The notes under the pieces were generated by a model, which did no database searches, was not told the DNA's origin, and saw nothing but the letters and a program-made list of their open reading frames with translations. Positions 23,441-35,284 of a stretch of DNA of 64,000 bases are shown piece by piece. A program made the translations under genes and the position numbers. Position 1 is the first letter of the stretch, and every line of letters starts with the position of its first letter. This stretch comes from Euwallacea fornicatus (Eukaryota; Arthropoda; Insecta; Coleoptera; Curculionidae), in assembly GCF_040115645.1 (NCBI RefSeq), contig NC_089574.1, positions 1,302,001 to 1,366,000 on the forward strand, given 5' to 3'.

Positions 23441-25078
23441 TATAAATAAAACCCGATTATCGTTATCCTGTTACGTACGTACAACCAACCGGGATTAAAT
23501 CGCAACTTAGATAGAGGCCCAAATTCAGCCTTTCTCAAATTCGTGTCTTGAACCTCGTGACTGATGGTATGTTACCAACCTCACTAGCATCGGACCCATC
23601 GATTGCATTGACGTTGGAAATAAAATGTCCCTCACGTCCACCGAAACCATTTTGAAATTTTGCTCTGCAGACGTCACCGTGACCTTCGTGTTGACAACTT
23701 TGACAAGAAGTACCGGATTCACGTTTTTGTGCGGAAGTACTGCGATCCTGCAACTCCAGCAGCTATTTATAAGCTTTAACTTTCTACCGGTAACGTGATC
23801 AATTTTGACATAAATGGTTTCATCGGACTGTGAGACCGACTTAAAAAGATGGTCTTGTCATGCGCTATGCCTTAGTTTCGAGATTGTTTAAAATTTGAGT
23901 GAATTAAGATTATACAAGTTGTATATGTTTTTTTTTCGAAAACTAAGCCAACTATAACGTTTCGAAAATCGCACCCGTCGAGGGCCCAAAAAAGTTCCAA
24001 ATTTTTGTATGAACATTTTTTTTTAAATATTTTTAGTTTTTGAGTCATTATGAAAATTAAAATTTGGCATTTTTCACATTTTTCCCAATGTCTCGGAAAC
24101 TAAAAAAAGTTGGTAACACTGTTTCGAATATTCGTTAAGTCCCAAGTTTGATACGTTTTCTCTAATTTAACTGACCTCGTGGTTCTTAGCGTTTAAGAGG
24201 TAGCAATGGTATCCCATGGCGTTTGGGATACCCCGTACAACGCCAACTGGAACGTCGGTACCCCAGACTATTATCGTGTGTTTGGCGAGAGCATTTTTTG
24301 AGCTGAGGCTGAGTTTTCGTGAGGAACAGAGGGTTCTGATATGCAAAGGTACTGGTAGGGTGAATACACGTACTTGCCGGTCTCACAGACCGTACGTTAC
24401 CAGCGAAAGGTTAATGTCGCCGGTATGTTTATGAAACGCCCCGTATGTTCCCGTCTCGGTTGGAAGTTCTTTTTTAGTTCGATCAGTAGTTAGTTTACTT
24501 AGTTATTTTATTAATTTAGTGCGAGATGGCGACGCAGCAGCACTTATGCCCCAAATCGATGTCCGTATTGGAGCGAAATGCTCTTCCGACAGAGACCTGC
24601 CGCCCTCTATGCACAATCTTGCACCGTTACTCGAACCGGAGATCTATTCCTCGTTCGAACTTTGAAACGAATTGCCGATACCGACTGCCAACTGCGGCAA
24701 CATCGTTTCCAACCCCATCCCCGACTGACCAATCGCGTGCCGAGATTTGCCCCTTCTGACGCCGGCGCCGCGTCGCGACGCCGAAAACAATTATTACGTG
24801 ACGCACTACGCGAATCGTAATAGCCGCGGATCAGCTGTGGTCATTTGATTGTCGTCAAACCGCTTTTGCTCACTTGATTAATCATATTTAGTGGGATTCC
24901 GCCGCGTCGACCGCACTTTTTAACCATTCAACTGCAAACGGTTTTTATTGTGCGCCTTCATTTGCACAATTACCAAAGCAAAACCGCAAAGCCCTGGTCC
25001 AGTGCGCCGTGAGAACGCCATGGCATGTAGATTTTTCGCGAAAAAGTTGTAGATTTGAGAAATTTTCTCCTTGCTAGG
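23441..25078. other. Intronic DNA with GC-richer patch; possible promoter of exon 1c
   Basis: From about 24440 the base composition becomes GC-richer. Around 24478-24505 the sequence TCGATCAGTAGTTAGTTTA resembles an arthropod TCAGT initiator, and an ATG follows at 24526 with overlapping open frames of 77-80 codons that match no family I know. No splice donor with a clear frame was found there. It could be the upstream region of the candidate exon at 25079 or an unclassified element. Confidence 0.3.
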
Positions 25079-25145
25079 ATGGACACTCTGAAAGGATTAA
25101 CGGACGTGAGCCGTGATGATTTCGAAAGGAGTAGAATGCTCGAAG
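25079..25145 (+). CDS. Weak candidate alternative first exon 1c of the CDR2/centrocortin gene
   Basis: ATG at 25079 opens 22 codons, MDTLKGLTDVSRDDFERSRM then LE, followed by one G and a strong donor (gtaagg at 25146). The end phase is 1, the same as exons 1a and 1b, and would complete the Asp of the AAELG exon at 60209. It contains DDFE, recalling KDFE in 1a and LDFW in 1b. The bases before the ATG (ttctccttgctag) also look like an acceptor, so it might be an internal exon. A short ATG-to-GT match in phase 1 is common by chance, hence low confidence. Confidence 0.25.
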
Positions 25146-25739
25146 GTAAGGAAATGAACGATCTGAGGCGACAACTAACAAACCACGTAAAATTGAGCAT
25201 TATCCTACGAAATCCGGGTCATTTTTCTCCACGCATACCAAACAATCAATCGATGTTGATCTGTGCGTTGCCATGGGGCACCACCAGAAAGGCATCACCA
25301 CACCGCCTCGGGCGTTTATTATGCAATAATATGCGTTGGTTATAAAATTCAGCAATAATTAAACTACTTTAATGGTTTATTTGCATTACTTACTTATATT
25401 AATATACTTTGAACGTGATTAAATAAATGACTCGGCAGCTCATTTAGCGAGCCGAGTTCCTGGGCACAACTGGTAATACGAGGTGAGTCACAATGTGAAC
25501 GACGCGACTCGCTGCCGAAATGTCTATTTTATGAGCGTTTCAATGCAAGATCTTCTGAGCCCGATCTCGGAAAATTTCCGGGATTAAAAGCAGGCCTTAA
25601 TGACTCTTACAAGTGTTATACTTTGCACTCCCAGGACGAGCTATAATTGACAAGGAGGAAGGGTCGCAAGGCGTTAGTTTAAGAAATTACTGCGGCCCCG
25701 CTTTTGTGACTTGCCCCCTGTACTTTGGAAGATAATATA

Positions 25740-26252
25740 CACTGGCGAGCGTGAAATTCGGGTCACTTCGAAATTTTCAAATATAAATGTATTGAAAGAG
25801 AAGTGATATATAAATCCCATAGAACATGTTTGGGACGAGATGGGAAGACGTCTTCGCAGTCGCGTACCCGCTCCGAGAACGGCTAGGGAATTGCGAGAAT
25901 TTCTTCAGGAAATAGGGGAAAACCTACCCCAGGATGTTATTCGCAACCTCATGGAAGGCATGCCCCGACGCTTGCAGGCTGTCATAAACGCTAGAGGGGG
26001 AAATACGCGATATTAATGTCGTTATGAGTTGAGCACAAAATTGTGTTCAAAAATGTTACAGTGCTTGGGTAATGGACACCTGTACAATACATCGGTTATT
26101 TGGGTACAGGATCGTGTTTTTTTCACCATTTACCCTTAACAAGGTTAAAGAACTTCAGAATCGATAAAGGCTATCCTTTTTTATTTTTTTGGAAGTTAGG
26201 AAGGCAAAAATTTCGAAAATACTAAAGTGACCCGAATTTTATGCTCGCCAGT
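25740..26252 (+). mobile_element. Internally deleted Tc1-like element
   Basis: Terminal inverted repeats ACTGGCGAGC...AAATTCGGGTCACTT (left, from 25740) and their complement (right, ending near 26252) bracket a 0.5-kb element in a TA-rich target. It retains only the end of a Tc1 transposase in plus orientation. At about 510 bp it lacks two-thirds of a full-length Tc1. Confidence 0.9.
25813..26016 (+). pseudogene. Tc1-like transposase C-terminal fragment
   Basis: Sixty-seven codons in good frame to a TAA: begins NPIEHVWDEMGRRLRSR, which holds the catalytic third acidic residue (Glu of NPIEH in the DD34E triad), continues with ARELREFLQEIGENLPQDV and ends with MPRRLQAVINARGGNTRY, the typical Tc1 tail. 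An in-frame stop lies just upstream and there is no start or DNA-binding domain, so this is the leftover of the internal deletion. Its preserved frame suggests the deletion is fairly young. Confidence 0.93.
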
Positions 26253-26488
26253 ATATTTAACCTGAGTGGACCTATCAAGTTGTGCTTCAGCGATTTTTCC
26301 TAGTTTCGGTCGTTCACTACGGGGCAATTTTATGTACTTTTCAAGGCGCTATTTCTTCAACGACTTAGCCTAGATTTATTATCTAAAAAGTCTCCAAGAG
26401 ACCTCTTCCTCTTAAGTTAGTTTTGTAGGCCAATCTATAATTAAACTAATTTTTTCACACATGCATTAACGCATGATTAAAAATCATA

Positions 26489-27272
26489 CACGGCGTCTCT
26501 AAAAGATCTACACAAAGTGCTGACGCAAATTTTCTAGATGAAACCGTGACGATTTAACCAAATTCGCCTTGGTCCGCCAATGTACAATGCAAGACGTCAT
26601 AGTGAAAATGAAACCGATAGAAAAATAATTACTTCGTTTGTAACGGTACTACTTCAACAAGGTGCCGCATCGGGGGGTGTGTAGGGACGAGAAGTCAGTA
26701 CCCGTTTGAAATCAAAATATTCAATCGATTTTCAGTTCTCATTATTGTTTTTTAATAATAATATCTTCTTTGACTATACCCATTTTCTGTTATTTAGCTT
26801 GTTGTATTGTACGAATGTACTCTAAAATTATTTTTCGCGACATGCTGTGAACTCTTCGCTTCAAATGTCTCAAGGTGGAACGCCCGTAGGGACCTGCACC
26901 AAGATACTTTTTTTCATGCAACATGTAGGAAAACTCAAAATTGGTCGTAAACAAATTTTATACCGGATGTTAAAAAACTTACGCCCCTTCAAATAGAGTT
27001 CGCTCAGCGCTGGCGGCGCCCTAAAATGTGCATCGAAAATGCAAATGGGTCGTGATTTCTTGCACCTAAAAAGCCCCCCATGCGTCATTGTGTCCAGATA
27101 GTGCCATTACAAACGGAGTAGTTAATTTTTAATGTTTTTTTCATTTCTACTTTGTCCTCCTCCATTTTTAAAGCTCTCCGCTTTTGGCCTAGGATAAATC
27201 GAGTTAAATCGTCATTTTTCCACCTCAAAAATCTGCGAAATACTTCTGAATAGGCCTGTTAGAGACACCTTG
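26489..27272. mobile_element. Degenerate long-TIR element (784 bp)
   Basis: Left tip CACGGCGTCTCTAA at 26489 and right tip complement TTAGAGACACCTTG ending 27272, both next to TA. The arms match in order for about 200 bp: TGACGATTTAAC, GTTTGTAA-GG-ACTA, CAA-G--GCAT-GGGGGG. The tip departs from CAGGGTG (CACGGCG on the left, CAAGGTG on the right), implying age. The centre has no recognisable coding sequence. Confidence 0.65.
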
Positions 27273-28800
27273 TATATTACGTTTTTCCTCGGCCTTGTAT
27301 AATATGCAAATGCATTGTGTTTCATCAATAATTATCGCTCTGATTCCTTAGTCAATAAACTTTTAAATTTAGTTCATCTGATTAAAACCGCGTGCGATGC
27401 GTCCGCTATACGAGGCAACAACGTTATCTGAACAAACAGATAAAAAAGTTGAATATCTTATTCTCGACCAACAAACAAAAATGAGCCAAAAACATACCGA
27501 GATGACCAATACCAGGTGATTCGTTGTCTACAAAACTTTCGTGATCTGCGACTGAATTAGCGAATCAGCAACGCTCGACGTGGCTGATTCAGAACTGTGC
27601 AAGGATCTGGGTGCAATTTGCTTCATTCAAGGCAGATCCAAAGCTTCCGCCGAGCAGCGAAACAAACAAAAAATGCGTTTTTTTTTTATCACCCTGTAGC
27701 TCTTTTTTCGGACCAAAAAAAAATCGGCAAAACCGTCCTGAGATATCGGCCTGAGCAACGGTTATGTGGTTACTGATCTGATTACGTTCGTATGAATATG
27801 CGTTCATTCGTCCATATTTTCCAATCAGAAACGCATTCCCATGGAATAAACATATTACACAAATGAAAAAAATCCAGTAATTTGTAACTAAATTTGTACT
27901 TTTTAATTTATTCCCGATTTAGAGGTTACACAACACTTACAACCGCTGAATAGTCGGTATTACACAACGAAAGTTTGAATAGATACGCTAAACCTGCTGC
28001 AACCTGCCAGTCTACTTTTAGCTTACAGTGCTTTAATTTTTGGGTCAAGATTTTTTAATCGAAATTCACTTGATTACTGCAGATTACCGGAATACAATAA
28101 TTGGCCACCGATCCAATGCAGTTACGTAGCATTTACCTATTCCCTACAACGAGAACGGTACCCGCTTTGTGGCACCATCCAAAGAAAGCCGAGACTTCCA
28201 AAAGCTAATCATCCCGCCTTGAGCAGTGCATCATTAAATTGGCAAATCATAAACACTTTCTCAACACTAATCTCCTATAACATACTAGTGCGAGTATTTA
28301 ATGAGTTTTCAGCTTTTTTACCGAACATTTAGATATCGCTTAAACTCATTGCGCTCGTCGTGCTTAGATCGCATAAAAAATTGCCGTTTTATTGCCGTTT
28401 TCTAGAGTTTCATAAAAATGTTCAATAAGTGATGACCTGGAAATGTCTGCAAGTGCCCATTACAAGCGAAAGCTGGTGACTTGCTAGTTAGTGCAATAAT
28501 AAATTGATGGAACCGTGAATGCTCAAAATGTAGGCGAATGTTGTCTGATAGTCGTCGAACAAGAAAAGTCGGAAATGCGTTTACCTCTGGTGTCTTCATT
28601 AGCTAATTTACTTTTAAACACCATAAACTTAAACCACCAACTTAACGAGCAGCTCGTCGGGGCTTAAGTGTGACTTTTACGTAACGTAGGTACTTTTAAC
28701 CGGCGTCTGAGCACATACACTCTGGTAGTACGCAAGTGTTACTCCGACGCAGGTATAACTGAATATTTATTGGCCACGTGTATTTATACGAAAATAAAGA
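27273..28800. other. Intronic AT-rich DNA, no gene
   Basis: Contains an isolated TCACCCTGTA at about 27680 that looks like a right tip, with no left partner found. Otherwise nothing recognisable. Confidence 0.4.
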
Positions 28801-29830
28801 CCCGTTTTATCATTATTATTTCCACCCTAGGGCGGAATCTAGAGTCGGGCAACCAAACGGGACTCACGCGAAGCAGTTCGATGGATGTGTTGAGGCCCGT
28901 AGGGAACTTGAGAGACAATTAAGGTGCGGCAGAAGGGTTAGGTGGAGCAAATTCTGCGACCCCGAGAATTCGCCAAATTATTGCGAGCAGGAAAGACATA
29001 TCGGGGAGGAACACGAAGCGAAAACGCTCCGTTAGCTGAAAAGACAGCCCTGGCCGCCCTTCTTGGGAGACGGCCAGGGCAACAAAACTGGACTTGGGGA
29101 GTGGCGGTCAACGAAGCCATTAAATTGTCCGTAGGCGCATAAATAAGAAAACTCTGGGGCAATACCGTCAGCAAAGGCCAGCTTGCATGCCGGAGGGAAA
29201 AGCCGACAAAAACGACGGGTTTTCGGGCAGTAGTGGACAAAATAAAGAAGGCTTGTTACGACAAGAAGCGGTGCCCCTCTTTGACGTAGAAGCGGCCCTC
29301 CGGAAGGCAAGGACCGACAAATTGCCTTTGCGATTCCCTTATAGGCCCGCGGCACCCCAACGACCTTGGTAAGATGAGCCCCGCTGACATCTTCTGATCG
29401 CAGTCGCGTTCTGCATCGCCGAAAAGTAATCAGGGTCAAGGGTACCTATAGAGGAGCCGTTTGTCCCAGCCCATGTGGCGCTTCCTGATGAACAGGCAGT
29501 TGGAGTGATTTCACACCGAGGGACTGACACGTTGAAGCAGGCGTACGCTGACAATGTCTGCTTTGTGATGATACCGCACACGTTCGTTGACAGTGCCTGC
29601 CACCAAATGCAAATTGCGTGTTGGGCAATGAAAGGACAATAGGGCACTGAGGCAGAATTCTTTATCAATGGTGCTAAGGCAGAGTCAGTACTGAAAGTGG
29701 TACACACTCGAATATGCAAATACTGCAGTGCTCGGGAGACGTCTGCGTGCCGCTCTGTCCCTAATACGAGGGCACGTCTATGGAGAGTTGCCTTTTCTTC
29801 CGGGAGGTACCGGCGTTTTTTCAGGTCCTA
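28801..29830 (+). other. GC-rich degenerate coding-like segment, probably retroelement relic
   Basis: Composition is markedly GC-richer than its flanks. Plus-strand fragments in shifting frames look protein-coding: ARRELERQLRCGRRVRWSKF (28899 onward), AKLLRAGKTYRGGTRSENAP, then PFVPAHVALPDEQAVGVISH and LKQAYADNVCFVMIP (about 29460-29580). Stops and frameshifts separate them. YADN is reminiscent of a reverse-transcriptase YADD box, but the surrounding residues do not support that. A hairpin (CCCTGGCCG...CGGCCAGGG) lies at about 29047-29077. I do not recognise the family. Confidence 0.4.
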
Positions 29831-31154
29831 ATGGCCTGGGCTCGGAGTTTATTATTTACCATCACTTCCAGTATATAAATTAAAAATATCAAAATCAAAT
29901 TTTCGTAGATCCATTTACTGTAGTGGACGGAATATTTTGCGATCGGGTACCGCTATCGAAAAAAATCTCAGACGTCTGCGTCTAACGAACTGTGAACTGC
30001 ATTGTTTTTAGTGGGTATAGAACTAGAGTGGACACCAATATTACCGCCAAATTTCCGGTCAAATTGGCCTACATTCCTTAATTTCAGACATAAAATTATG
30101 CCGCACTTATACCATTTAGAGTACATTAACGGGATTTGTTTTTAAGGCACCCTGTATAGGTAAAAATTATTTTTTACAATTTAGTTCTTTGTAACTCGTG
30201 TGACAATTCCTTTGGCGTTACATTTTCACTCTCTAGTTGAGGTAATATTATCTTTCATCGATTGACTTCTAACACTTTAATATATAAAAAAATCGTCAAT
30301 TTATGACCCCCATTGATGTTTCAGTGTGTTGTGACGGGGTCGGGTTTAAGGCCCAACCTGAAATAACATTTTTTTTCTACAGAAGTCAGGGACATGCGCA
30401 TTGACGTATCGCAAGTCGTGGCTGACCTGACGCCCTGTGTCTATGGGACTCAGAAATCTTGTGCAACTAAAAAACCCTTCTAACCTCTTGGCCTCGATTT
30501 CCACCCGGGCCCGCCTCCAGGCCCCCTATCTGGTGGAGGGTTCCTATTTCCGAGTTTCGGAGCTATGTCTTTTCCACTTCCCTTATTGTCCCTTATTTTA
30601 TTCATCATCCAAAAAGATACTTCCTCGTGCAGAATGTCTCTCGCCATTCTATTGATCACATTCCATTCCTCTCCGGACGCTTCTGTTGCACAGGCTTCCG
30701 CTAACTTTCTTTTAGAAGAAGAAAATCTTCATAGGTACCCGGTTTGGCGCCCTGTGGGCCGGCTTATATAGAATTCGTCTCAGACTGAGAGATGCTTTCC
30801 TTTTCATCCTGTTTCGGCCAAAGGGCTTTTAGTCTCTGCCTAACAGAATCGACTGCCTCACAAGGCACCCGAGGGGGTATCTCCCTTTCGCTGGTGAGAG
30901 TTGTTACGATTCGAAGGACCAGACGCTGCTTCGATAATTGAGGTATATGGGGTCCAAGGGTTCTGGGACAACAGACTCCGTAGCACGAACTAATGAATTT
31001 ACTTCACACTACAGATATCACTCTAATTTACGCGCTACAGCTTTACGACTTTACATACACTACAGATTTACAGTGTCGGTACTGGGTTGCCCGAGATCTG
31101 AGAAGGTTTACGTGTACGGTTAGAGAGGTGTTTTACATGTAAGTTACGGAACAG
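29831..31154. other. Mixed repeat-like DNA, unclassified
   Basis: Holds a solo right-tip motif CACCCTGTATA near 30148, a GC-rich block at about 30440-30560, and at about 30735-30770 a CCGGGTACC/AAGATTTT arrangement (minus strand) resembling the LINE 3' end at 2581. No intact open frame. Confidence 0.35.
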
Positions 31155-31393
31155 AGGTTTGAGACGGAGAGTTTCGCGTTCACGGATCGGGAATGGTCCA
31201 AGAAATCGGGAGAGAGAGAGTTGAGCGACCGACCGTGAATATTTAGGGTGTAATAGAGTTAGAGTTGAGAGCAAGAGGGTGTTTCCGTTCGCGAACACTG
31301 GTTTTTGAGTAATGTTATGAGACAGAGATTTGAGACAGAGAGTTTCGCGTTCACGGATCGGGAAGTGTCCGAGAAAACGGGAGAGAGAGCGTT
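31155..31393. repeat. Direct repeat pair, about 66 bp each, 172 bp apart
   Basis: The units at about 31155-31220 and 31327-31393 share TTTGAGAC-GAGAGTTTCG, GTTCACGGATCGGGAA, TCC-AGAAA-CGGGAGAGAG. Between them is a GA-rich spacer. They resemble the repeated leader or LTR-internal part of a retroelement but no coding partner was found. Confidence 0.75.
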
Positions 31394-31440
31394 CGCGAAA
31401 ACTCGTTTTGAGATACTGTCTTTTAAGAACTGTTGAATTT

Positions 31441-31830
31441 TTTGCCTCTCAGGGACGGTGGGGCTGGAGGGAGATCACCACGATAAGCCGTTGACCAATC
31501 CCAACCGACACCACCCCCTGGTTCGTGGGAAGCTTTTTCCCAAAGGTCTCCACGGTCAAAGCCCAGATGTGGCTCGCTGGTTTCTTTGGTATTCTCATTG
31601 GTGCCTCCCACAAATCGGAAGAGCGATAACTCAAGGAGACAGTGCCATCACCGTGGCCGGGTTTAGGCCCGTAGGGGTAAATGCTGCATCGCGGGGTGCG
31701 ATGCAGCAGATGCATATTGGAATTGTCTTTAAGGCCTAATTGGAACCCAGCGATGCCGCTGATTTATGTTGGGTTTTTCCCAACACATCCTTTGTTCCCC
31801 CCGGGACCGTCGCTGAGTATTACTCCATTT
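31441..31830 (-). other. GC-rich structured segment, possible retroelement 3' region
   Basis: Two neat hairpins: arms TGCTGCATCGC at 31682-31692 and its exact complement at 31698-31708, and TGTTGGG-TTTTT-CCCAACA at about 31768-31786. Long overlapping open frames on both strands (about 31423-31739) match no family I know. The composition and hairpins suggest the 3' region of a mobile element read on the minus strand, but no poly-A tail or duplication was found. Confidence 0.3.
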
Positions 31831-34800
31831 TCGCTATTCTGCACTAGCGTCCGTTAACTCCGAAAGTCGAGCTTCATTCCAGCAGTTTCATTTTGAGTCG
31901 CTGGTTTATGTCTTAAGCTTCATTCGTTTAAATTCGACCGCGAGGACGCCAACCTGTGCTCCTTGCCCTATTGGCCCAATCCCCCACCATCCAGCCAACT
32001 TTACTTTAAAAAAATTGAATAATCGTTTTTTAATTTTTGGCTTTTGTTGAAAAACGAATCAACCGCATTCAACGTTCTTTTCATCGTTACAATGGGGGTT
32101 TTGAAGATTTGCAAAATTGCACCCCTCGAGGTGGACGTACCATTAGAAATTTTTGAATCGCGTTCATTGGGGGTGAATATTCCATATCGAAAGGGACTTT
32201 GATATTGAAACGTCCGCATTGGTGGCTTAATTGATTTTTTTTTTTAAGTTTAGTCTGATTTTTCTTTACGTAAAGAAATAATTAAATTGTGTGGGTAGTT
32301 GTGAAATGAAAGCACAGTAGATTGAGAACATACGAAACCGATCACTGGCCCATTTCCTTAATTATTTACTTTGCTAACACTAACATGATGGTTCCAAGTT
32401 AAACACATTTTCTATTCAGGGTTATGTTCGACTAGTCAGGACGGGGCACCGATTTTGCCAATTTTTATGATCCATTTGTGTATGCGAAAACTTGTAGCAT
32501 GCCATAACGCAGCGCTTTCAGTATTAGTCAGGTCATCGCACTGGACAGTATATCATTTCACACCGACTTGCATATTATCGCACAAGAAAGCTATTATGCT
32601 ATTATAACAATGCCGATTACTTAACACATACCGATAAAGATTTTTTTATTATGACGTTTTTGCTTTATTTTTTACTCATACGCACATTTAACATCATATG
32701 TACGGTACCGTCGCTTAGACTAGAAAAACGCATTAAGGCTGAGAAAGTTTCCATTGTGGCGATGAAATCTAATTAGGCGTTTGATGATTCAAAGTTTTTA
32801 TGATTTTCTCACCTTACAATACTCGTTTTTCATGTTGTATCAAGACGCGAATGTTTCTCTCAATTATCGCCTTCGGCCACTCTCCCAATTAAGAAAATCT
32901 CATCTCTTCAATGTTGAACTGTGAAGCAGCTGGAGGAGTACCGAAATTCACATTTTGCGTCCTGCACTGATAGGAATGTGCGTAAAATTAAATTAACGAT
33001 GAAGTAAGATGTACAAGAGGTGTAGATGTGTGAAATATGCGAGGTACCCTGAGATGCCCCTTCTCAATCGCTGAAAATTACAGTTTGTTTCACATGAGTC
33101 ATTACATCATGCCAAAACGTTGATTAAAGGTGAGTGATTTGTGTTTGATCAACATACTTGATTTAACTCGACTTTTTTTCTATTTTCTCTCCTGTGTCGG
33201 TAATTACTCGAAGTAGCATTAGTTCGTGTTTAGTTTCTTTTTAGGTGTCCGAGTTTGACCTCTTGCTCAAGCATAGGTAACTAAGTATTATCCATGCTTA
33301 CTGAACAAGAGTCCACATATTGATCTTTATTAATTAAAATATATGCGCTTTCTTTAATTTTACGCTTCTTTGATGATAGTTCCTTGGTAACGTTGCTAGC
33401 GTCGCCCCATTTGATTCTGTGACCATTACCAAGGACATGTTAGTACGCGTTCGACTTACGAAATTCCCCATTTTTAACGTAATCTTGGCTATCTCCAATC
33501 TCTTTTTAAATTTTAATGCGTTTATTTTCGTTTGATGATGTTATCTGTGTGCATTTTTTACGTAGTGTGTTACCCATTCCAACATTGAATTTATTTCCTC
33601 ACCGGTTGATTTGGCCTAATATACCTGTTGCGCGCGGTATGAAAACGTTTTTAATAAGTTTATTTTGAATTTTAATTATTGGAGAGTATTCCGAAGGGAA
33701 AACATCAGCTCTAAGATCCCAAAACTCGTTTTTTAGACATTAAAATTATTCCACAATAGGGTGAAAGGAAACGTGCAGGATGCGCGTCGAAGTTGTGCGC
33801 AACATCCTCATATATTACAATTTAAGTCTGTGAACGCGCATCTCGCAAGCATTGAGAGCCACAGACACGAGGATATGGGGCAAGAGTACTCGCAGCTGCA
33901 GTACTCAGTAGGAACCACACTTTCGAGCGTCATTGCTGCGCCTCGCTTTCGTTACACCCCTTCGCGCATGAAAAACCACCATTTTAAATTATGCTCACAA
34001 CATCCGTGAGAGTATCTCGAGTTTTCTCGGGGGCTTCAGGGGGTGGGACGCGTCTCAAGCAGCCTCTCCAAGCCATCTTTTTCAAGAGAACCTTCCAACG
34101 AAGGATCCGCGAACTTCTAGGGCGGGAGGGCAGAGAAGAGATCATTTCCATTTAGACGCTGCGCGAGCGAAATACTCAAATGTTATACGCAGATATTCGT
34201 TTTTAATTATTCGAATGTTAATTCATATGAAGAGTCACGTGTACAATGCAAAGTTGCATGATATTTAGGCAAAATTCAACGAGACAGAACCGGATTTCGA
34301 GTTTTTCCTCGGTATGTCGTCGCTACTGGAACCAACCAATGGACTTTTGTTCGAGTGCCATATAAGTCAGGAGACATTCGTAATTCGTTCCTAATTAATA
34401 TATGGTCGTAATAGTAACGGTAAATTCATAGCAATTTTAAATGAAACCTGTCTATAACACAAACGACTTAATCCCGGTACAGTTATTAGGTAATTAATAC
34501 AAATCAAATAATAACAGATTCAAAGTTCTATTGTTCGATTTTCTGCTCCAATTTCAGTACAACAGCTGAAACGAGTAGATTCGTGATCGAATAAAATAAT
34601 AATTTGCATTGCCGATAATTGCAGAACGCAGTCAAGTGGTGCGTTATTCGTTTAGCAGTACCTACAAAATGTCAGTCGTTCGATACAGCAAATGAGGTGA
34701 TGAGAAAATTTCAAATACGGTTCCTGATTTTTTCTATCGAATAATCGTGTGCACCGAGCACCTAAAAGAGTCTTCAGAAGCCTTCAGGAATTCTTCACGG

Positions 34801-35284
34801 TCATGACACGCCAACGATTTTCCACATACATACTTGATTTAAAATTTATTTTCTTCTTAACCAGCCATGAAATTCTGACGTGTTGCTTCCGTGTGATATT
34901 AGAGGTTCTAATTTGTCTCTGCATGAATGCCATCAAGTTTATAATAAATAACGCATTAATAATGGTGGTTAACATCGAAATTTTGTTACGTCGCCTCCAA
35001 CGTCTTACAATACTCCTCCAAAGGACATGATTCCAAACTGACCACAATAAAGGTGTTCTTTCTTGACAGTCTTATTCCGGTGCCCCGGTCCATATGCAGT
35101 GGCATTGAAGTTCGGTTTTTGTCAAATTTTCCTTTGCAGGATTCTCTGAATTTTAGATTTAACATAATTCTTAAGGTCCGTCTCGTCTGATATTAGTGCA
35201 GATTATTTTCTCCTAATTAAAAAATACTTGCCGCTACTGCAATATTGGTTTATTTCGTTATATGGACGTATTAAACTAAAACTA
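31831..35284. other. Intronic DNA, no gene
   Basis: Chance open frames only. The frames at 34749-35047 on both strands are hydrophobic or basic by composition, with no domain. Confidence 0.45.

Noticed and set aside
29540..29560. Reverse-transcriptase YADD box (reads YADN)
   Set aside because: Flanking residues lack the hydrophobic context of a polymerase core.
28938..29719. Minus-strand frames of 100-135 codons in the GC island
   Set aside because: Cys/Arg/Pro-rich composition typical of antisense GC-rich DNA; the plus strand is more protein-like.
31423..31739. Overlapping open frames of 62-93 codons on both strands
   Set aside because: GC-rich sequence with few stops on either strand; no domain recognised.
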